Positions 1-11,338 of a DNA stretch of 49,154 nucleotides are shown here, one piece after another. The notes beneath the pieces were generated by a model. The model was not told the origin of the DNA, did not search any database, and saw only the letters and a list, made by a program, of their open reading frames with translations. The stretch's first letter is position 1, and the number at the start of each line of letters is the position of its first letter. Where the stretch lies: NCBI GenBank assembly GCA_028287105.1, contig JAQBQH010000009.1:1-49154 (forward strand), in the 5' to 3' direction. The stretch is from Myxococcales bacterium (GTDB taxonomy: Bacteria > Myxococcota_A > Polyangia > Palsa-1104). Both the position numbers and the translations under genes were made by a program.

Positions 1-1
1 T

Positions 2-163
2 CGCGAGGACTTCCTCGAGTGGTTCGCCTGCATCCTGCAGGTCTACTACCAGAACGACGGCAATCAGACCCACCTGGTCAAGGCGCCCGACGGCACGTCG
101 CTGCGCCAGTTCAATCATCCGAATCAGTTGGGCTTCAACCTCACCCTCCAAGCGCGTTACTAA
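2..163 (+). CDS. 3' end of a probable outer-membrane beta-barrel protein
   Basis: Only the last 53 codons are in the window, open from the first base and ending in TAA at 161-163. The translated end alternates polar and hydrophobic residues (FNLTLQARY) and finishes on an aromatic residue, the usual C-terminal signature recognised by the BAM outer-membrane assembly machinery. The preceding residues (VYYQNDG, QFNHPNQLGF) would fit barrel strands and a loop. The function cannot be named from this fragment. The longer open frame that continues past 163 through the repeats is not used. Confidence 0.6.
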   Translation, partial: REDFLEWFACILQVYYQNDGNQTHLVKAPDGTSLRQFNHPNQLGFNLTLQARY

Positions 164-166
164 GCC

Positions 167-393
167 GGTTGCGCTCTCGGGCGCATCTCGTCGCGTACCT
201 CCTCGCTCTCTCGTCACGGGCAAGAGCCCGCTCTCTCGGTCGCTGCGGGGGCGCGCGCCGATCTGCACCCGGGCGGTTGCGCTCTCGGGCGCATCTCGGC
301 CCGTACCTCCTCGCTCTCTCGGTCACGGGCAAGAGCCCGCTCCCTCGGTCGCTGCGGGGGTGCGGGCCGATCTGCACCCGATATCGCAACCGC
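167..393. repeat. Tandem 108-bp repeat with imperfect inverted arms
   Basis: Two head-to-tail copies lie at 167-274 and about 275-380; both begin GGTTGCGCTCTCGGGCGC and end with GATCTGCACCC. They differ at scattered positions and by one inserted base. The start of copy 2 (273-299) and the bases just after it (367-393) form an inverted pair matching at 22 of 27 positions, so copy 2 could fold into a long hairpin. A shorter stem GGGC-AAGA-GCCC lies inside each copy. The array sits directly after the upstream stop codon, so it may act as a transcript-end structure or be a REP/MITE-like element. From 394 to about 500, before the next gene's ribosome-binding site, I see nothing recognisable. Confidence 0.75.
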
Positions 394-517
394 CTACTTG
401 CGTAAACTTGGCGGTTACAGGTGGGGCACGGAGTCTCGGCGCGTGTCGGATAGCGTGGTGAAATCGTGGCATCATCGCGTGGTCCGCGCAGTGCAGTTAG
501 CGGGCGCGGAGGTGGGG

Positions 518-1423
518 ATGGCCGCTCGTTGGACGGTGTTGATCGGATTTGTCGTCGCGGCGGGGTGCGGGGGCGGGACGTCGGCGATGACGTCGGGCGG
601 TGGTTTGCCGGCGGACAATGGAGGGGCGGGCGGCGGCGGGGGAGGTGACCCCGGCGCAGTTGGGGGCGGCGGTGGTGGGGGCGGCGGTGGCGGTGGTGGT
701 GGTGGCGGGATGGGCGCGGTTGGGCTGGATGCGGAGCGGAAGTTGCGGGCGATGCAGATCATCAGCGTGTTCGAGAACTCGACGATTGTGTTGCAGTACG
801 ACTACGTCGAGGCGCTGGGGGACGGGCGTGGGTATACGTGTGGGCTCGGGTTCACGACCGGGACGGGCGATGCCTATGCCGTCGTGCAGACATATACGGC
901 CGGGGTGCCGGGCAATCCGCTGGCGAAGTTCCTGCCGCGGCTCAAGCAGCTCGCCGACGCGGGGAGCGGGTCGACCTCGGGGCTGACCGGCTTCGACGCC
1001 GCGTGGAAGCAGGCCGCCACCGACGCGAAGTTTCGCGATACGCAGACCGCCCGCACCGACCTCGACAGCTACAACCCGGCGCTCGCGCACGCCAGCGCGC
1101 TCGGCCTCCAGACCGCGCTCGGCATCACCATCCTCTACGACACCGTCTGGATGCACGGCGACGGTAATGACGGCGACGGCGAGCCCGCGCTCATCACGCG
1201 CGCCAACGCCAAGGCCTCGCCAAGCGACGAAGCGGCCTGGCTCGCCGCCTTCCTCGCCGTCACGCGCGAAGATTTACTGAATCCCGCCGACAAGACGACG
1301 CAGGCCGAGTGGTCGCAGGCGGTCGGCCGCGTCGACGCGCTCGCCGACATCCTGGCAGCCAAGAATTTCGAGTTGAAGGGGCCGATTCAGATCGGCCACG
1401 GCTACGACGTGCAGGTTCCCTAG
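518..1423 (+). CDS. Lipoprotein chitosanase, glycoside hydrolase family 46
   Basis: This 301-aa protein matches GH46 endo-chitosanases, which cleave beta-1,4 bonds in chitosan. The N-terminus is a lipoprotein signal with Cys17 (VVAAGC), followed by a Gly-rich linker that contains 16 consecutive glycines (49-64). The catalytic domain starts near residue 72. FENST carries the presumed general acid Glu86 and LGDGRGYT the presumed base Asp102, matching the Glu/Asp pair of the Streptomyces N174 enzyme. Further family blocks are GTGDAY, PGNPLAKFLP and the VWMHGDGND region. ATG 518 was chosen over earlier in-frame starts because GGAGG lies at 508-512 and it gives a proper lipoprotein signal. Surface display on a flexible linker is inferred. 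Confidence 0.85.
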   Translation: MAARWTVLIGFVVAAGCGGGTSAMTSGGGLPADNGGAGGGGGGDPGAVGGGGGGGGGGGGGGGGMGAVGLDAERKLRAMQIISVFENSTIVLQYDYVEALGDGRGYTCGLGFTTGTGDAYAVVQTYTAGVPGNPLAKFLPRLKQLADAGSGSTSGLTGFDAAWKQAATDAKFRDTQTARTDLDSYNPALAHASALGLQTALGITILYDTVWMHGDGNDGDGEPALITRANAKASPSDEAAWLAAFLAVTREDLLNPADKTTQAEWSQAVGRVDALADILAAKNFELKGPIQIGHGYDVQVP

Positions 1424-1449
1424 CGCGGTCGCGGCCGCGGCGCGGCCAG

Positions 1450-1977
1450 CTACTTCTTGGTCGTGTCGGGCGTCTTGGTGGCCGCCGGCGATCGGGTCGG
1501 ATCGGACGGCTTGGACGGGTTGGTCTTGATGGCGTCGGTCGACTTCGCCGTGTCGTTCGCCGCCGGCTTCGCCGCCGCATCCTTGACGCTCTTGTCGGTC
1601 GACGGTCCCGGCCCGGTGTGCGACTCGACCGAGCCCTGACCGCCCATCGCCTTCGGCTGCTTGGCGACCACGAGCGGGCGGATCTTGGCGTACTCGTCCT
1701 TGTCGACGAGGCCCTGCTTGAGCAGCTGATCCTTGCCCGTGTACGGACGCCCGGCGACGATCTTCTTGACGATGTCGTCGGTCATGCCCGGCAGCGTCTT
1801 GAGCTGATCGGCGGAGGCGGTGTTGAGGTCCACCAGCTCCGACCGCTTCGACTTGCCGTTCGTCTTGGTCTCGGACTTGGTTTCCGTCTTGGTTTCGGTC
1901 TTGGTCTCGGGGGCGGCCTTGTCCTGCGCCAACGCGGGCGCAGCGACGAGGAGCAACGACAGAACGAGCGTACGCAT
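1450..1977 (-). CDS. Exported helix-hairpin-helix (ComEA-like) protein
   Basis: This 175-aa protein has a clear signal peptide (LVLSLLLVAAPALA), then a Lys/Thr/Glu tract built from repeated ETKT units, then a helix-hairpin-helix domain at about residues 47-105 (VDLNTASADQLKTLPGM ... IVAGRPYTGKDQLL). That block is typical of the ComEA C-terminal domain, which binds double-stranded DNA non-specifically in the periplasm during natural transformation. The tail is Pro/Thr/Lys-rich and probably disordered. It starts 8 bp after the aldolase gene, so it is likely last in that operon. A role in DNA uptake is inferred from the domain; no other competence gene is visible here. Confidence 0.75.
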   Translation of the reverse strand: MRTLVLSLLLVAAPALAQDKAAPETKTETKTETKSETKTNGKSKRSELVDLNTASADQLKTLPGMTDDIVKKIVAGRPYTGKDQLLKQGLVDKDEYAKIRPLVVAKQPKAMGGQGSVESHTGPGPSTDKSVKDAAAKPAANDTAKSTDAIKTNPSKPSDPTRSPAATKTPDTTKK

Positions 1978-1985
1978 GGCTTCTC

Positions 1986-2792
1986 CTATTTTTTGAGTGC
2001 TGCGGCGATTTCCTGGCGAATGATGTTCGCCAGCTCGGTCGCCGGCGGCAGCGCCACACCGCGCGACTGCCGTTTCGGGTCATACACTTCGACATCGCTG
2101 CCGGGCGGCGCCGGCGCGCAGGCGACGACGACCTTTTTTCCGCTCTCGGTCTTGCCCAGCCCGGCCTTGGCGCGCGCCTCGAGCAGCTTGGGCAGCAGCG
2201 ACGACGGCAGCGGCCGCACGCCGCCGAGCTGCCGGGCGACGAGCGCGATCTTGGCCAGGTGCTCGACGAGCTCCATGCGCAAGTAGGCGGTCTCGAGATC
2301 GGGGCCCCAGGTGAGCACGCCATGCCCACCGAGCAGCACCGCGTCGTAGCCCTGCGTGAACGCGGCCAGCGTGCGACACGCATCGGCGCCCGGCGCCGCG
2401 AACGGCACCGTCGGCACGCCCGGTCCGAGCGACACCACCGCCTCGGCCAGGAACGCCTCGTCGAGCGGCACGCCCGCGACCGCGAACCCCGTCGCCGTCG
2501 GCGGGTGGGCGTGGATGACCGCCTCGACGTCGCGCCGGTTCTGATAGACCGTGAGATGCAGCCCGATTTCGGAGAACGGCTTGCCGCGCCCGCCGACCTG
2601 CTTGCCCTCATCGTCGACGACGACCAGCCCCTCGGCGCGCACCGCCGCCTTCGACGTCGCCGTCGGGGTGGCCAGATAGCGACCGTTGCCCTCGCGCACG
2701 CTGAGGTTGCCGTCGTGGTTGGCGACCCAGCCGCGCGCGTGCAGCCGCTGCGCGTAGTCGGCGATCTCGGCGGAGCGGCCGGCGCTGGTCAC
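1986..2792 (-). CDS. Class II aldolase/adducin-family protein
   Basis: This 268-aa protein belongs to the zinc-dependent class II aldolase family (fuculose- and rhamnulose-1-phosphate aldolases, ribulose-5-phosphate epimerase). Glu75 (SEIGLH), His94 and His96 (IHAHP) and His157 ([11 protein letters not shown]) have the same spacing as the catalytic Glu73 and zinc ligands His92, His94 and His155 of E. coli FucA. The substrate is unknown. The gene begins with GTG, 9 bp after the second vertex-protein gene. Class II aldolases are signature enzymes of Planctomycete/Verrucomicrobia-type and Haliangium-type microcompartment loci, so this one may be cargo. An extra C-terminal ~65 residues (from about 205) with little similarity to FucA follow the core. 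Confidence 0.82.
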   Translation of the reverse strand: MTSAGRSAEIADYAQRLHARGWVANHDGNLSVREGNGRYLATPTATSKAAVRAEGLVVVDDEGKQVGGRGKPFSEIGLHLTVYQNRRDVEAVIHAHPPTATGFAVAGVPLDEAFLAEAVVSLGPGVPTVPFAAPGADACRTLAAFTQGYDAVLLGGHGVLTWGPDLETAYLRMELVEHLAKIALVARQLGGVRPLPSSLLPKLLEARAKAGLGKTESGKKVVVACAPAPPGSDVEVYDPKRQSRGVALPPATELANIIRQEIAAALKK

Positions 2793-2801
2793 GACCGCTC
2801 G

Positions 2802-3058
2802 CTATTCATCGCGATGCACGTCGTCGACGATGCCGACGATGAGCGAGCGAATCGGCACGTTCGGTCCGAGCTTCAGGAGCTGGCGCGTGCCGTTGCCCTC
2901 CTGGTTGACCAGCACCACGTCGCCCACGCCGGCCTGCACGCGATCGACAGCCAGGAACGAGTCGCCGCCGTCGACCGGCTGCACGATCATCAGCTTCTGC
3001 CCATCGAACGCGGGATGGTGCACCGTCGCCACGACGCTGCCCTCGACGCGACAGAGCT

Positions 3059-3062
<4 letters not shown>
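2802..3062 (-). CDS. EutN/CcmL-family microcompartment vertex protein (BMC-P), second copy
   Basis: This 86-aa protein has the full pattern of the EutN/CcmL family: [13 protein letters not shown] at the start, [28 protein letters not shown] in the middle, and [10 protein letters not shown] at the end. Such proteins form pentamers that cap the twelve vertices of a polyhedral bacterial microcompartment shell. The start is ATG at 3060-3062, overlapping the stop of the upstream vertex gene by 4 bp (ATGA), which indicates translational coupling. A longer open frame extends upstream to about 4046, but that part is antisense shadow inside the TPR gene. It is a divergent paralog of its neighbour, as expected where several BMC-P types share one shell. 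Confidence 0.88.
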
Positions 3063-3331
<269 letters not shown>

Positions 3332-3343
3332 CGGACGCGGAGC

Positions 3344-6300
3344 TTACCGTCGGGAGAGCGCGCCGTCCAGCTTCGTCCGCAGCGCCAGATAATCGTCGCT
3401 GGCGGCGAAGCGGGCCAGATCCTCGATGCCGTCGCGGTCGTTCTCGGCGGTCAGCACCCGCGCCGCCGCGATGATGTCGCCCGACGCCACGAGGCCGGCG
3501 CGATTGCCGGTCTTCTGCACGGCGCGCCGCCAGCGGTGCGACGAGAACTCGGTGTTCGCCAGGTCGCGGAACAGCTCGGCGAGCCGTTTGGCGACCTTGT
3601 ACGGGAGCGCGCGCTTCCACATCGCCGCCTCGTCCGCCTCGCCACGTTGATCGGGGCGGCGGCGGGCGTGCCGCGGATGGAACGCACGCAAGATGGCGGC
3701 GAAGAGTCGCGTGAACTCGGGCGGCGGTAGCGCGGCCGCCAGGATGTACTCGGGGCGCGCGATCTCGAGCGCGCGACCGAGCAGGAAGCGCACGTCGGGC
3801 AGCGCCCGCCCGTCGGTGAGTGAGGGGCCGACCACGATCGCGGTCGGCGGCTGCGCCACCAGCGCGACGCGCGTGAACTCGGGATCCTGCTTGAGGTAGA
3901 GGCCCGTCTTGCGATTGCCGAGCATGCGCGCGCACAGCGAGTATGCGCGCGCCAGCTCGTTGACGGCGACGGGCGAGACGCGATCGTTGGCGCTCGCCCC
4001 TACCGAGTCGAGGCCCGGCGCGCGCTCGGCGGCCGTGCCTTCCCACAGCGCCGCGAAGACGCCCGCGAGCGGCAGCGCCTCCGAATGCGCCAGCAGCTGA
4101 TGATCGTCTTCGTCCAGCGTTCCGCCCGGCTCATCGAGCACCGGCGGCGCCTTCGACAACAGGTGGCGCTCCTCGTCGCTGATCTGCCCCGCGACCGCGA
4201 GCAGCTCGAGGAAGCGCCGCCCACCGTCGCGCGTTCCGGCGCGCGCATCGATGCGCGCCAACGCCCGCAAGGACGGCGCATGCAGCGGCTCGTCGCCGAG
4301 CAGCATCATGCGATGCGGCCGCACCTGCTCGTCGTGGCTGGGATCGTCGCCGTAGCGCTCGAGCAGAAGCTCGCGCAGCGCCCGCCGCGACGGGTCGGCC
4401 TCGAGCGCCTTCTCGAACGCCACCACCGCGCCGCGCGCATCGCGCAGCCGCTCGCGGCACTCGCCGAGGCGCATCCACAACGCGGCGCGCGCGCCGCGCA
4501 AGGCCGACATCGCCGGCGGCAAGAGCGGCAGGGCGCGCGTCAGCAGCTGCGCCGCCTCTTCGTCGCGCCCCTCTTGCACCAGCATCGCCGACAGGCCGGC
4601 CAGCGTCTCGTGATCGAGCGGATCGAGCTCCAGCGCCTTTTGCAGCCGCTCGCGCGCCTGATCCTTGCGCCCCAGCGCCGCGTCGAGCGCCGCCGCCTCA
4701 CGCAACCGCTTGGCCCGCTCCGGCGGTGGTCCATCGCGATCGAGCAGCCGCGCCGCCGTCTCGGCCGCGCGCTCGATCTTACCGCCCGCGCGCTGCAGGT
4801 TGAGCGCCTTTTCCAAGAGACCCACCGACGCCGACTCGCCCGCGGCGGTCACCGCCTGGTCGTAGCTCGCGGACGCGCGCGCCGTATCGTTGAGCTCGGA
4901 CAAGATCGCATCGGCGACCCGCTCGAAGCGCAGCGCGCGGTCGTCCGGCTCGCGCGTCGCCTGCGCCTGCAGCTCGAGCAGCTCGAGGCCGCGCCCGACG
5001 TCGCCGTCCTCGAGCGCGCGTTCGGCGAGCAGGCCCAGCGCCGCGACGTGCCCGGGATGGATGCGCACCGCCGCCTCGAGCAGCGGCATCGCCTTGTCGG
5101 CGCGACGCAGCTTCAGCTCCGCCAGCGCGCCGTGATAGACCGCCTCGGCCGCCTCTTCGGGCAGCCGCTCCGCATCGGGATGGTCCGCGACCGCGCCGAG
5201 GTACTGCGCCGCCTCGCGATAGCGATGCGCGCGATAACGATTCTCGCCGAGCAGGAGCCGCGTCTGCAGATCTCCCGGCATCAGCCGGTCCGCTTCCAGC
5301 AGCGCCTGGTAGGCGTCGTCGAGCCGCCCCTGCTGCTCGGCGGCATCGGCCAGGCGGCGATGGAACTGCGACGCCACCTGCGGCGGCACGCCGTCGCGCA
5401 TCGCCGCGTCACGCAGGAGCGCCTCGACCTCGTCCCACGCCCCCGACTGCGCCGCCAGATCGGCCAGCCCCTGAATCGCGGGCGGATATCCCGGATGCGC
5501 CGCAACGGCGTCGCGGAAGCGGCGCGCGGCATCCTCGGGCTCGCCGCGCCTGAGCGCCGACGCTCCCAGCCCCGCGTGCAGCTCCGCCCTGCGCTCGGGC
5601 GTCGGCCCCGGCTCGCCATGCAGCTCGCGCATGGCCAGCTGATCGGCCGTCTTGTCGTCGAGCAGCCGGCGCGCCAGCGACCCATAGAGCGCGATCGCCT
5701 CGGCCGCGTCGGGATCCTTTTGCAGCGCGCGCTCGAGCGCCTTCTTGGCCGCCTGATCGTCCTTTCGCCGCTCCATGTGCACGCGCGCCGCGTCGACGAG
5801 CGCCGCCACCGCCTGCGCCGGCGAGGCCGCCACCTCGGCTTCGCGCTCGCGCGCCGTCGCGTAGCCGTCCCAATCGGCCCCGCCCTGACGCAGCTTGGCC
5901 AGCTCCGCCAGCGCGCCCGGGTCGTCGGGCGCCAGCTCCAGCGCCTTCTCCAGCGTCCGCTCCGACGCCTCGGTCTCGCCCAGCTGCGCCTCGAGCGTCG
6001 CGACCTCGACGTGCATGCGCGCCAGCTCGCCCTTGGACGCGCCGGCCCGCTTCGCCGCGCGAATGCGCGTGCGCAACACCTCGGCCTGCTCGTCGACGCG
6101 CCCGGCTCGCCCCAGGGTCTTCTCGAGGCGGGCCGCGATCTGATCGTCCTCGGGATTCATCTTGCGCAGCTGCCGCAACACCGCCGCCGCGCCCGCGTGA
6201 TCGCCCAGCCGCTCCGACAAGATCTGCGCCCGCCGCTCGAGCAGCGCCACCCGCGCCTCGCGCTCGGCACGCTCGCTCTTGCGACCGATGAGCGCCTCGA

Positions 6301-9300
6301 GATCCTTCCAGCGCCCCAGCTTCTCGTACAGCCGCTCGAGCGCCACGGTCGCCTCGTCGTCGGCGGGATCGGCGTCGTGCACCGCGCCGTAGGCCTCGAT
6401 GGCGCGCTCCGGCAGCTCCAGCTCCTTTTCGAAGATGGCGCCGATGCGCTTGCGAATCGATCGCGCCTGCTGCTGCCCGCTCTTGCCCTGCGAATCGTGG
6501 ACGTCGAGCTCTCGCGTCAGCGACTCGATCACCTTGGACCACTGGCCGACCGACTCGTACAGCCGGCCCAGGTTCTCGAACGCCGGCGCGTGGTCGGGAT
6601 ATTCGCGCGCCACGTGCGTCCAGGCGTCGATGGCCTCGTAGGTGTTGCCCATCGCCTCGTAGACCGCCGCCAGCTCGAGCGCCCGCTGCTTGCGCGCCTC
6701 CGACGGTGGAATGCGCTCGATGAGCCCGTGCAGCCGGCGCTCGAGCAGCGTCGCCAATTCGGTCCAGCGCTGCGACTGGCGATAGACCGCCTCGAGCCGC
6801 GACATCGCCGCCTCGTCGTCGGGACGCATGCCGAGCGCGCGGTGATAGCGCGCCTCGGCGTCGGTCATGTCGCCCTGCTTCTCGCGCACGCGCGCCGAGT
6901 CGATGAGGAGGCGCACCGCCCGCTCGGCGTTGCCCGTCTCCTCGATGGTGTCGTCGAGCACCGTGACCAGCTGCGCCCACGCGCCGTTCGATTCGGCCAG
7001 CCGCTCGAGCGCCTCGCGCGCCTCGACGTTGTCGGGGTCGAGCTTGAACGCGCCCGCCAGCGAGTCGAACGCCTTGTTCAGATCGCCGGCGCCCTTTTCC
7101 CACATCTCGCTGACCGCGAGCAGGTGGCGGAAATGCTCATGCTCGTCTTCGGCGGGCAGGTTGAGCTGCACCAGCGCCAGCTCGTCCCACGCCAGGTGCG
7201 GACCCTGCAGCGTCTGCGGCGCGATGCGCGGCGGCGGCGGGGCAGGGCGGTGCGCCGCCGAGCCGTTCTTGCCGAGCCGTGTCATGACGGCGACATCCGA
7301 GAGCGACAGCTCCATCGTCGCAGGCGTCGCCGGCGCTGCTGGCGTTGCCGACGTCGCCGGCTGCTTGTGCTTCTCTTTGTGCTTCTGCTTTTTCTGCGGC
7401 GGCGCCTTGTTCGGCCGCGCGATGGTCATCAGATCGTTGATCGAGAGCTCGACCGTCGGGTCGCGCCGCTCGTCGGATGCGATGACCATATTCGATTCGA
7501 CGAGCCGGTGCGGCTTCGACTCCTCGAACATCACCTCGTCGAGCGCCACCTCGAGCGTCGGCTCGCGCGGCGGCTTGGAGCTGGCGATGACGAACGCGCC
7601 GCCCGCGCCGCCTCCGCCCGACGATCCCTGCGGCGTCGGCGGCGGTCCCGACAGCGGCATGCGCAAGACGCGCGGCGCCTTCGGCTCCTCGGTGATCTCG
7701 CCGACGATGCGCGCCAGCCGCCACAGGTGCGCGCGAATCGTGTCGTCGCCCGGCGCCAGCTGGAACGCGCGCAGATAGGCGCGGAAGGCGCGCAGCGGAT
7801 CCTTGACCTTCTCCTCGACGATGGCGGCCGCCTCGCACGCGATGGCGAGGCGCTGCTCGTCGGGCGCCTGGTGGAAGCGGTAGCCCTCGACGGCGAGCGC
7901 GTCATCCCAGCGCTTGGTCTGCTCCGCGAGCCGCCGCACCTCGGACAAGAGCGCGGCGTCGTTGGGCGCGTAGGGGAACGCGCGCACCACTTCGTCGAGC
8001 GCCCCCGACGGATCCTTCTGCCGCTCCTCGCGGACCCTGGCCCGTCGCTGCAGGAGGTCGAGCTTCTGCGCCTGCGACCCGCGCGCGATCAAGTGCTCGT
8101 AGACGTCGAGCAGGCTGGGGGCATCGGCGGCGCGCACGCTCAGCCGCTCGAGCTCGGGCAACAGCTTCTCGCCGTGCGGATCGAGGCCCAACGAGCTGCG
8201 GAGCACGCTGAACGCGCGCTTGGGATCGCCGAGCTTCTCGTCGGCGATCTCGGCCACGCGCAGCCGCGACTCCAGACCCGGCTGCGTCGAGTAGACCTCG
8301 CACAGCTCTTCCCACAACGAATGGCGCTCGGCCATCCGGCGCAGCTCCGCCATCGTCTGCGGCTCGCGATCGATCTCGTAGGCGGCGCGCAGATAGACGA
8401 AGGCGCGCTCGGCGTCGCTCAGCTTCTCCTCTGCCGTCGCCGCCAGCTCGAACAAGATCGCGGCCGCCTCTTGATTGGCGTTGCCCGCCTGCGCCAGGCC
8501 GAGGCGTCGCTCGTCGATGGTGAGGAGCGCCTCCCAATCGCCGACCTGCCGATAGCGATCGGCCAGCGCCTTGAGCGCCTCCTGATGCGTCGGCGACAAT
8601 TCCGCCACGCGCTTCCAAGCCAGGATCGACCGCCGCGTATCGACGCCGTTGGCCGCGCCCTTGGCGGCCGCCGTGGGCCGCGGCACGAGCAGCTGATCCC
8701 AGCGCCGCGCCACGTCGACCGCGATCTGCAGCCGCCGATCGGGATCCTCGCTCAGGAACAGCTCGCGCTCGGCGATGCGCAGGCTGCCGTCGAGATCCCC
8801 CGACGCCGCCAGGAGCTTCTGCAGCCGCGTGTGCGCCGCCAGGTTGCGCGGATCCATCTCGTCGAGGACGTGCCGCAAGATCTGCACGGCGCGCTCGGCA
8901 TTCTTGAGCCGCTCGTCCGCCAGCTGCGCCCGCTCGAGCGCCACTTCGACCGCCTGCTCGCCATCGGCGTGCTGCTGCCGCTTCTCGAGCACCTCGTCGA
9001 GCATCTGCCAGTCGCCGCGCGCGCGCGCCAGCCGCGTCAGCCCCTCGAGCGCTTCCTTGTCGGTGGGCCGGCGGTCGAGCACTTCCTTCCACGCCTTGCC
9101 GGCACGCATGGCGTCGTTCAGCTTACCGTCGACGATGCGCGCGAACCGCTTCCACGGCTCGACGCCCTCGGGCCCCGGCGGCACCTTGTGCAGCGTGCGC
9201 TCGAGCGCCATCGCCGCCTCGGGCCACTTGCCGAGCTGCTCGTCGAGCCGCGCCAGGGCCTCCTGCGCGCGCAGATCGTTCTTGTCGAGCTTGACCACGC

Positions 9301-11224
9301 GCTCCAGCCGGTCGGCCGCCTGCGTCGCATCGCCGTTCTTCTCGTAGAGCGCCGCCAGTCGGTGGAGCAGCGGCACCTTCTCCGCCGGTGTCGCCGCCGC
9401 CTGCGCGTGCGTCTCGAGCACCTCGATGAGCCGCGGCTCCGCCTCGGCGCCGCTGCGCTCGTAGGCCGCCTCGAGCCGGCGCAGCGCATCGCGATCGCCC
9501 GGCAGCTGCTCGAGGATCTCGAGGCAGGCCCACTCGACGCCTTCGAGATCGTGCAGCCGCTCGTCGTAGAGCACCGCCAGCCGGCGCAAGAGGTTCAGCT
9601 TCTCGACCTTCTCCTTGGCCGCGCGCAGCTGCTTGCGCAGCGTATCGGCGACGTCGGCCTGCTTGCCCTCGCGCTCCGACAGCTCTGCCAGCGAGCGATA
9701 GATCGATGCGTCCATCGGCTTGAGCTCGAGCGCGTCGCGCCACAGCTCGCGCGCCTTGTCGAGATCGTGGCGCTCGCGATGCACCTGGCCGAGCCGCTTC
9801 AAGACCTCGGCGCGCGCATCCTTGTCGCGCGTCGTCTCCAGCTCCTTCTCGAGCGCCGCCGTCATCGACGCCCAGCGCTCCTGCTTCTGCGACAAGCGCT
9901 TGAGCTCGCTGGCGCCCTTGGGCGACGGCGCCAGCGCCTCGGCGCGGCGCCACGCATCGGCCGCCATCGCGATGTCGCCGAGCTTCTTCTCGTAGAGATC
10001 GGCCAGCTCCGCCAGCCGTCGCGGCTGATCGGCCAGCGGCGCCGCCTCCACCGCCTGCTCGGCGATGCCGACCAGCGTCGCGTAGTCGCGCTTCTGCGTC
10101 AGATGCTCCGCCAGCAGCTGATAGGCCTCCGGATGGACTGGATCGGCCGCCAGCGCCTCGAGCAGCGACGACTCCATCTTCTCGGCCTGCGCCGCGCGCT
10201 GCCAGTGGGTCGCCACGTCGACGAGGAGGTCGGCGCGATCGCGCCCGGTCAGCTCGCCCAGGAGCCGCTCGCGCAGCTCCGCGATCTGCGCCCACTTCTT
10301 TTCCTGCGCCAGCAGCTCCTCGAGCCGCTCGACCACGAGCGCCGTGTCGTCGCCCTCGTCCGCCGCCTCGACGATGGCCTTCATCGCCTCCTCGCCGTCG
10401 TGCGCGTCGAGCGCCAGCTCCGCCAGCTTGAGCGCGCGGCGCGGCACCGGCGCGCCCTGGCGATAGAAGCGCCTCAGCTCGTCGTGGCGCTGGTGATCGA
10501 GATAGGCGCGCTCGAGCCGCGCCGCGCCCTCGACGTGATACGGGTCGGCACCGAGCGCGCGTCGCAGAAAGGCGATCTGCGCCTCGACGTCGGCGCGCGC
10601 CACCCGGCTGTCCGCCAGCTCGACGAAGAGCTGCGCCGCGCGCTGAAGCTGCGCCTCGTCGTCGCCCGCGCTCGGAAAATCGGGCGAGACGTAGAGCGAC
10701 GCGAGCGCCTCGCGGGCCACGTCGTCCTGCGGCCGCAGCCGCACCGCCTCCTCGAGGCGCACCGCCGCTTGACCGTAGTCCTTGAGCTTCTCCGCCAGCG
10801 TGCGGCCGAGCGCGACGAGGATCTCGCCACGCTTGTCGCGGCTCGACGCCGTCTCCAGCTCCACTTCGTAGAGCCGCGCCACCATCGGCCAGTCGCCGAG
10901 CGAGCGGTAGACCCGCCGCCCTGCCTCGATGGCATGCACGTTGTCGGGGTCGACCTTGAAGGCGCGCTCGAAGCTCGCCATCGCCTGATCGATGCGTCCG
11001 AGCTCCGTCTCGTAGAGCGCGCCCAGCTCCAGATGGATCGTCGCACGCAGTCGCGGCTCGGCGGGCCCATGCTCGGCCTCGACGAGAGCGCGGTCGTACA
11101 GGTCGACCGCGCCGAGCAGATCGCCATGCTCGCGGGTCAGCTGCGCCGCTTTACGCAGCGCCTCCGCGGCAGGGCCGCCCCGCTGCGCCTTCGCCTTCTT
11201 GAGGAGCTCCTCGATGGCTGCCAT
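3344..11224 (-). CDS. Giant tetratricopeptide-repeat protein (~2,626 aa)
   Basis: This is an almost continuous array of TPR-like helical pairs, with recurring ends such as [19 protein letters not shown] and [22 protein letters not shown] solenoids are protein-binding scaffolds; no enzymatic domain is seen. A low-complexity linker encoded at about 7200-7650 interrupts the array. It is rich in Lys, Pro and Ala and holds three copies of a short motif (see findings). The last ~220 residues, encoded at about 3344-4000, are not TPR and look like a separate folded C-terminal domain. No signal peptide is visible, so it is probably cytoplasmic. ATG 11224 was chosen; a TTG five codons upstream (11239) is the alternative. 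It heads the likely operon with the microcompartment vertex genes. Confidence 0.82.
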   Translation of the reverse strand: MAAIEELLKKAKAQRGGPAAEALRKAAQLTREHGDLLGAVDLYDRALVEAEHGPAEPRLRATIHLELGALYETELGRIDQAMASFERAFKVDPDNVHAIEAGRRVYRSLGDWPMVARLYEVELETASSRDKRGEILVALGRTLAEKLKDYGQAAVRLEEAVRLRPQDDVAREALASLYVSPDFPSAGDDEAQLQRAAQLFVELADSRVARADVEAQIAFLRRALGADPYHVEGAARLERAYLDHQRHDELRRFYRQGAPVPRRALKLAELALDAHDGEEAMKAIVEAADEGDDTALVVERLEELLAQEKKWAQIAELRERLLGELTGRDRADLLVDVATHWQRAAQAEKMESSLLEALAADPVHPEAYQLLAEHLTQKRDYATLVGIAEQAVEAAPLADQPRRLAELADLYEKKLGDIAMAADAWRRAEALAPSPKGASELKRLSQKQERWASMTAALEKELETTRDKDARAEVLKRLGQVHRERHDLDKARELWRDALELKPMDASIYRSLAELSEREGKQADVADTLRKQLRAAKEKVEKLNLLRRLAVLYDERLHDLEGVEWACLEILEQLPGDRDALRRLEAAYERSGAEAEPRLIEVLETHAQAAATPAEKVPLLHRLAALYEKNGDATQAADRLERVVKLDKNDLRAQEALARLDEQLGKWPEAAMALERTLHKVPPGPEGVEPWKRFARIVDGKLNDAMRAGKAWKEVLDRRPTDKEALEGLTRLARARGDWQMLDEVLEKRQQHADGEQAVEVALERAQLADERLKNAERAVQILRHVLDEMDPRNLAAHTRLQKLLAASGDLDGSLRIAERELFLSEDPDRRLQIAVDVARRWDQLLVPRPTAAAKGAANGVDTRRSILAWKRVAELSPTHQEALKALADRYRQVGDWEALLTIDERRLGLAQAGNANQEAAAILFELAATAEEKLSDAERAFVYLRAAYEIDREPQTMAELRRMAERHSLWEELCEVYSTQPGLESRLRVAEIADEKLGDPKRAFSVLRSSLGLDPHGEKLLPELERLSVRAADAPSLLDVYEHLIARGSQAQKLDLLQRRARVREERQKDPSGALDEVVRAFPYAPNDAALLSEVRRLAEQTKRWDDALAVEGYRFHQAPDEQRLAIACEAAAIVEEKVKDPLRAFRAYLRAFQLAPGDDTIRAHLWRLARIVGEITEEPKAPRVLRMPLSGPPPTPQGSSGGGGAGGAFVIASSKPPREPTLEVALDEVMFEESKPHRLVESNMVIASDERRDPTVELSINDLMTIARPNKAPPQKKQKHKEKHKQPATSATPAAPATPATMELSLSDVAVMTRLGKNGSAAHRPAPPPPRIAPQTLQGPHLAWDELALVQLNLPAEDEHEHFRHLLAVSEMWEKGAGDLNKAFDSLAGAFKLDPDNVEAREALERLAESNGAWAQLVTVLDDTIEETGNAERAVRLLIDSARVREKQGDMTDAEARYHRALGMRPDDEAAMSRLEAVYRQSQRWTELATLLERRLHGLIERIPPSEARKQRALELAAVYEAMGNTYEAIDAWTHVAREYPDHAPAFENLGRLYESVGQWSKVIESLTRELDVHDSQGKSGQQQARSIRKRIGAIFEKELELPERAIEAYGAVHDADPADDEATVALERLYEKLGRWKDLEALIGRKSERAEREARVALLERRAQILSERLGDHAGAAAVLRQLRKMNPEDDQIAARLEKTLGRAGRVDEQAEVLRTRIRAAKRAGASKGELARMHVEVATLEAQLGETEASERTLEKALELAPDDPGALAELAKLRQGGADWDGYATAREREAEVAASPAQAVAALVDAARVHMERRKDDQAAKKALERALQKDPDAAEAIALYGSLARRLLDDKTADQLAMRELHGEPGPTPERRAELHAGLGASALRRGEPEDAARRFRDAVAAHPGYPPAIQGLADLAAQSGAWDEVEALLRDAAMRDGVPPQVASQFHRRLADAAEQQGRLDDAYQALLEADRLMPGDLQTRLLLGENRYRAHRYREAAQYLGAVADHPDAERLPEEAAEAVYHGALAELKLRRADKAMPLLEAAVRIHPGHVAALGLLAERALEDGDVGRGLELLELQAQATREPDDRALRFERVADAILSELNDTARASASYDQAVTAAGESASVGLLEKALNLQRAGGKIERAAETAARLLDRDGPPPERAKRLREAAALDAALGRKDQARERLQKALELDPLDHETLAGLSAMLVQEGRDEEAAQLLTRALPLLPPAMSALRGARAALWMRLGECRERLRDARGAVVAFEKALEADPSRRALRELLLERYGDDPSHDEQVRPHRMMLLGDEPLHAPSLRALARIDARAGTRDGGRRFLELLAVAGQISDEERHLLSKAPPVLDEPGGTLDEDDHQLLAHSEALPLAGVFAALWEGTAAERAPGLDSVGASANDRVSPVAVNELARAYSLCARMLGNRKTGLYLKQDPEFTRVALVAQPPTAIVVGPSLTDGRALPDVRFLLGRALEIARPEYILAAALPPPEFTRLFAAILRAFHPRHARRRPDQRGEADEAAMWKRALPYKVAKRLAELFRDLANTEFSSHRWRRAVQKTGNRAGLVASGDIIAAARVLTAENDRDGIEDLARFAASDDYLALRTKLDGALSRR

Positions 11225-11301
11225 CGGTAGTTTGCACAATTCCCCTGTGCGGGCCGAAGCTTACCACGCGCCGTCGCGCCGCTGCTACGGGAAATCGGTC
11301 G

Positions 11302-11330
11302 TTGACCCGGTCGAACCAGTTCGGCAACAT
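11302..11330 (+). promoter_or_regulatory. Sigma-70-like promoter, probably leaderless, for the TPR-TM gene
   Basis: TTGACC (11302-11307), a 17-bp spacer and CAACAT (11325-11330) are followed after 8 bp by the ATG at 11339. No Shine-Dalgarno sequence lies between. Transcription from this site would begin at or within a base or two of the start codon. The -10 is a weak match (three of six). Confidence 0.42.
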
Positions 11331-11338
11331 TTCGTCCC

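Noticed and set aside
19-405. A 128-codon frame across the tandem repeats
   Set aside because: It is out of frame with the barrel-protein end at 161-163 and is made mostly of repeat sequence rich in Arg and Ser.
4085-11230. A 2,381-codon open frame on the plus strand
   Set aside because: It is antisense to the giant TPR gene. Its product is Arg/Leu/Gln-rich with no domain, which is typical of the shadow frame of a GC-rich gene.
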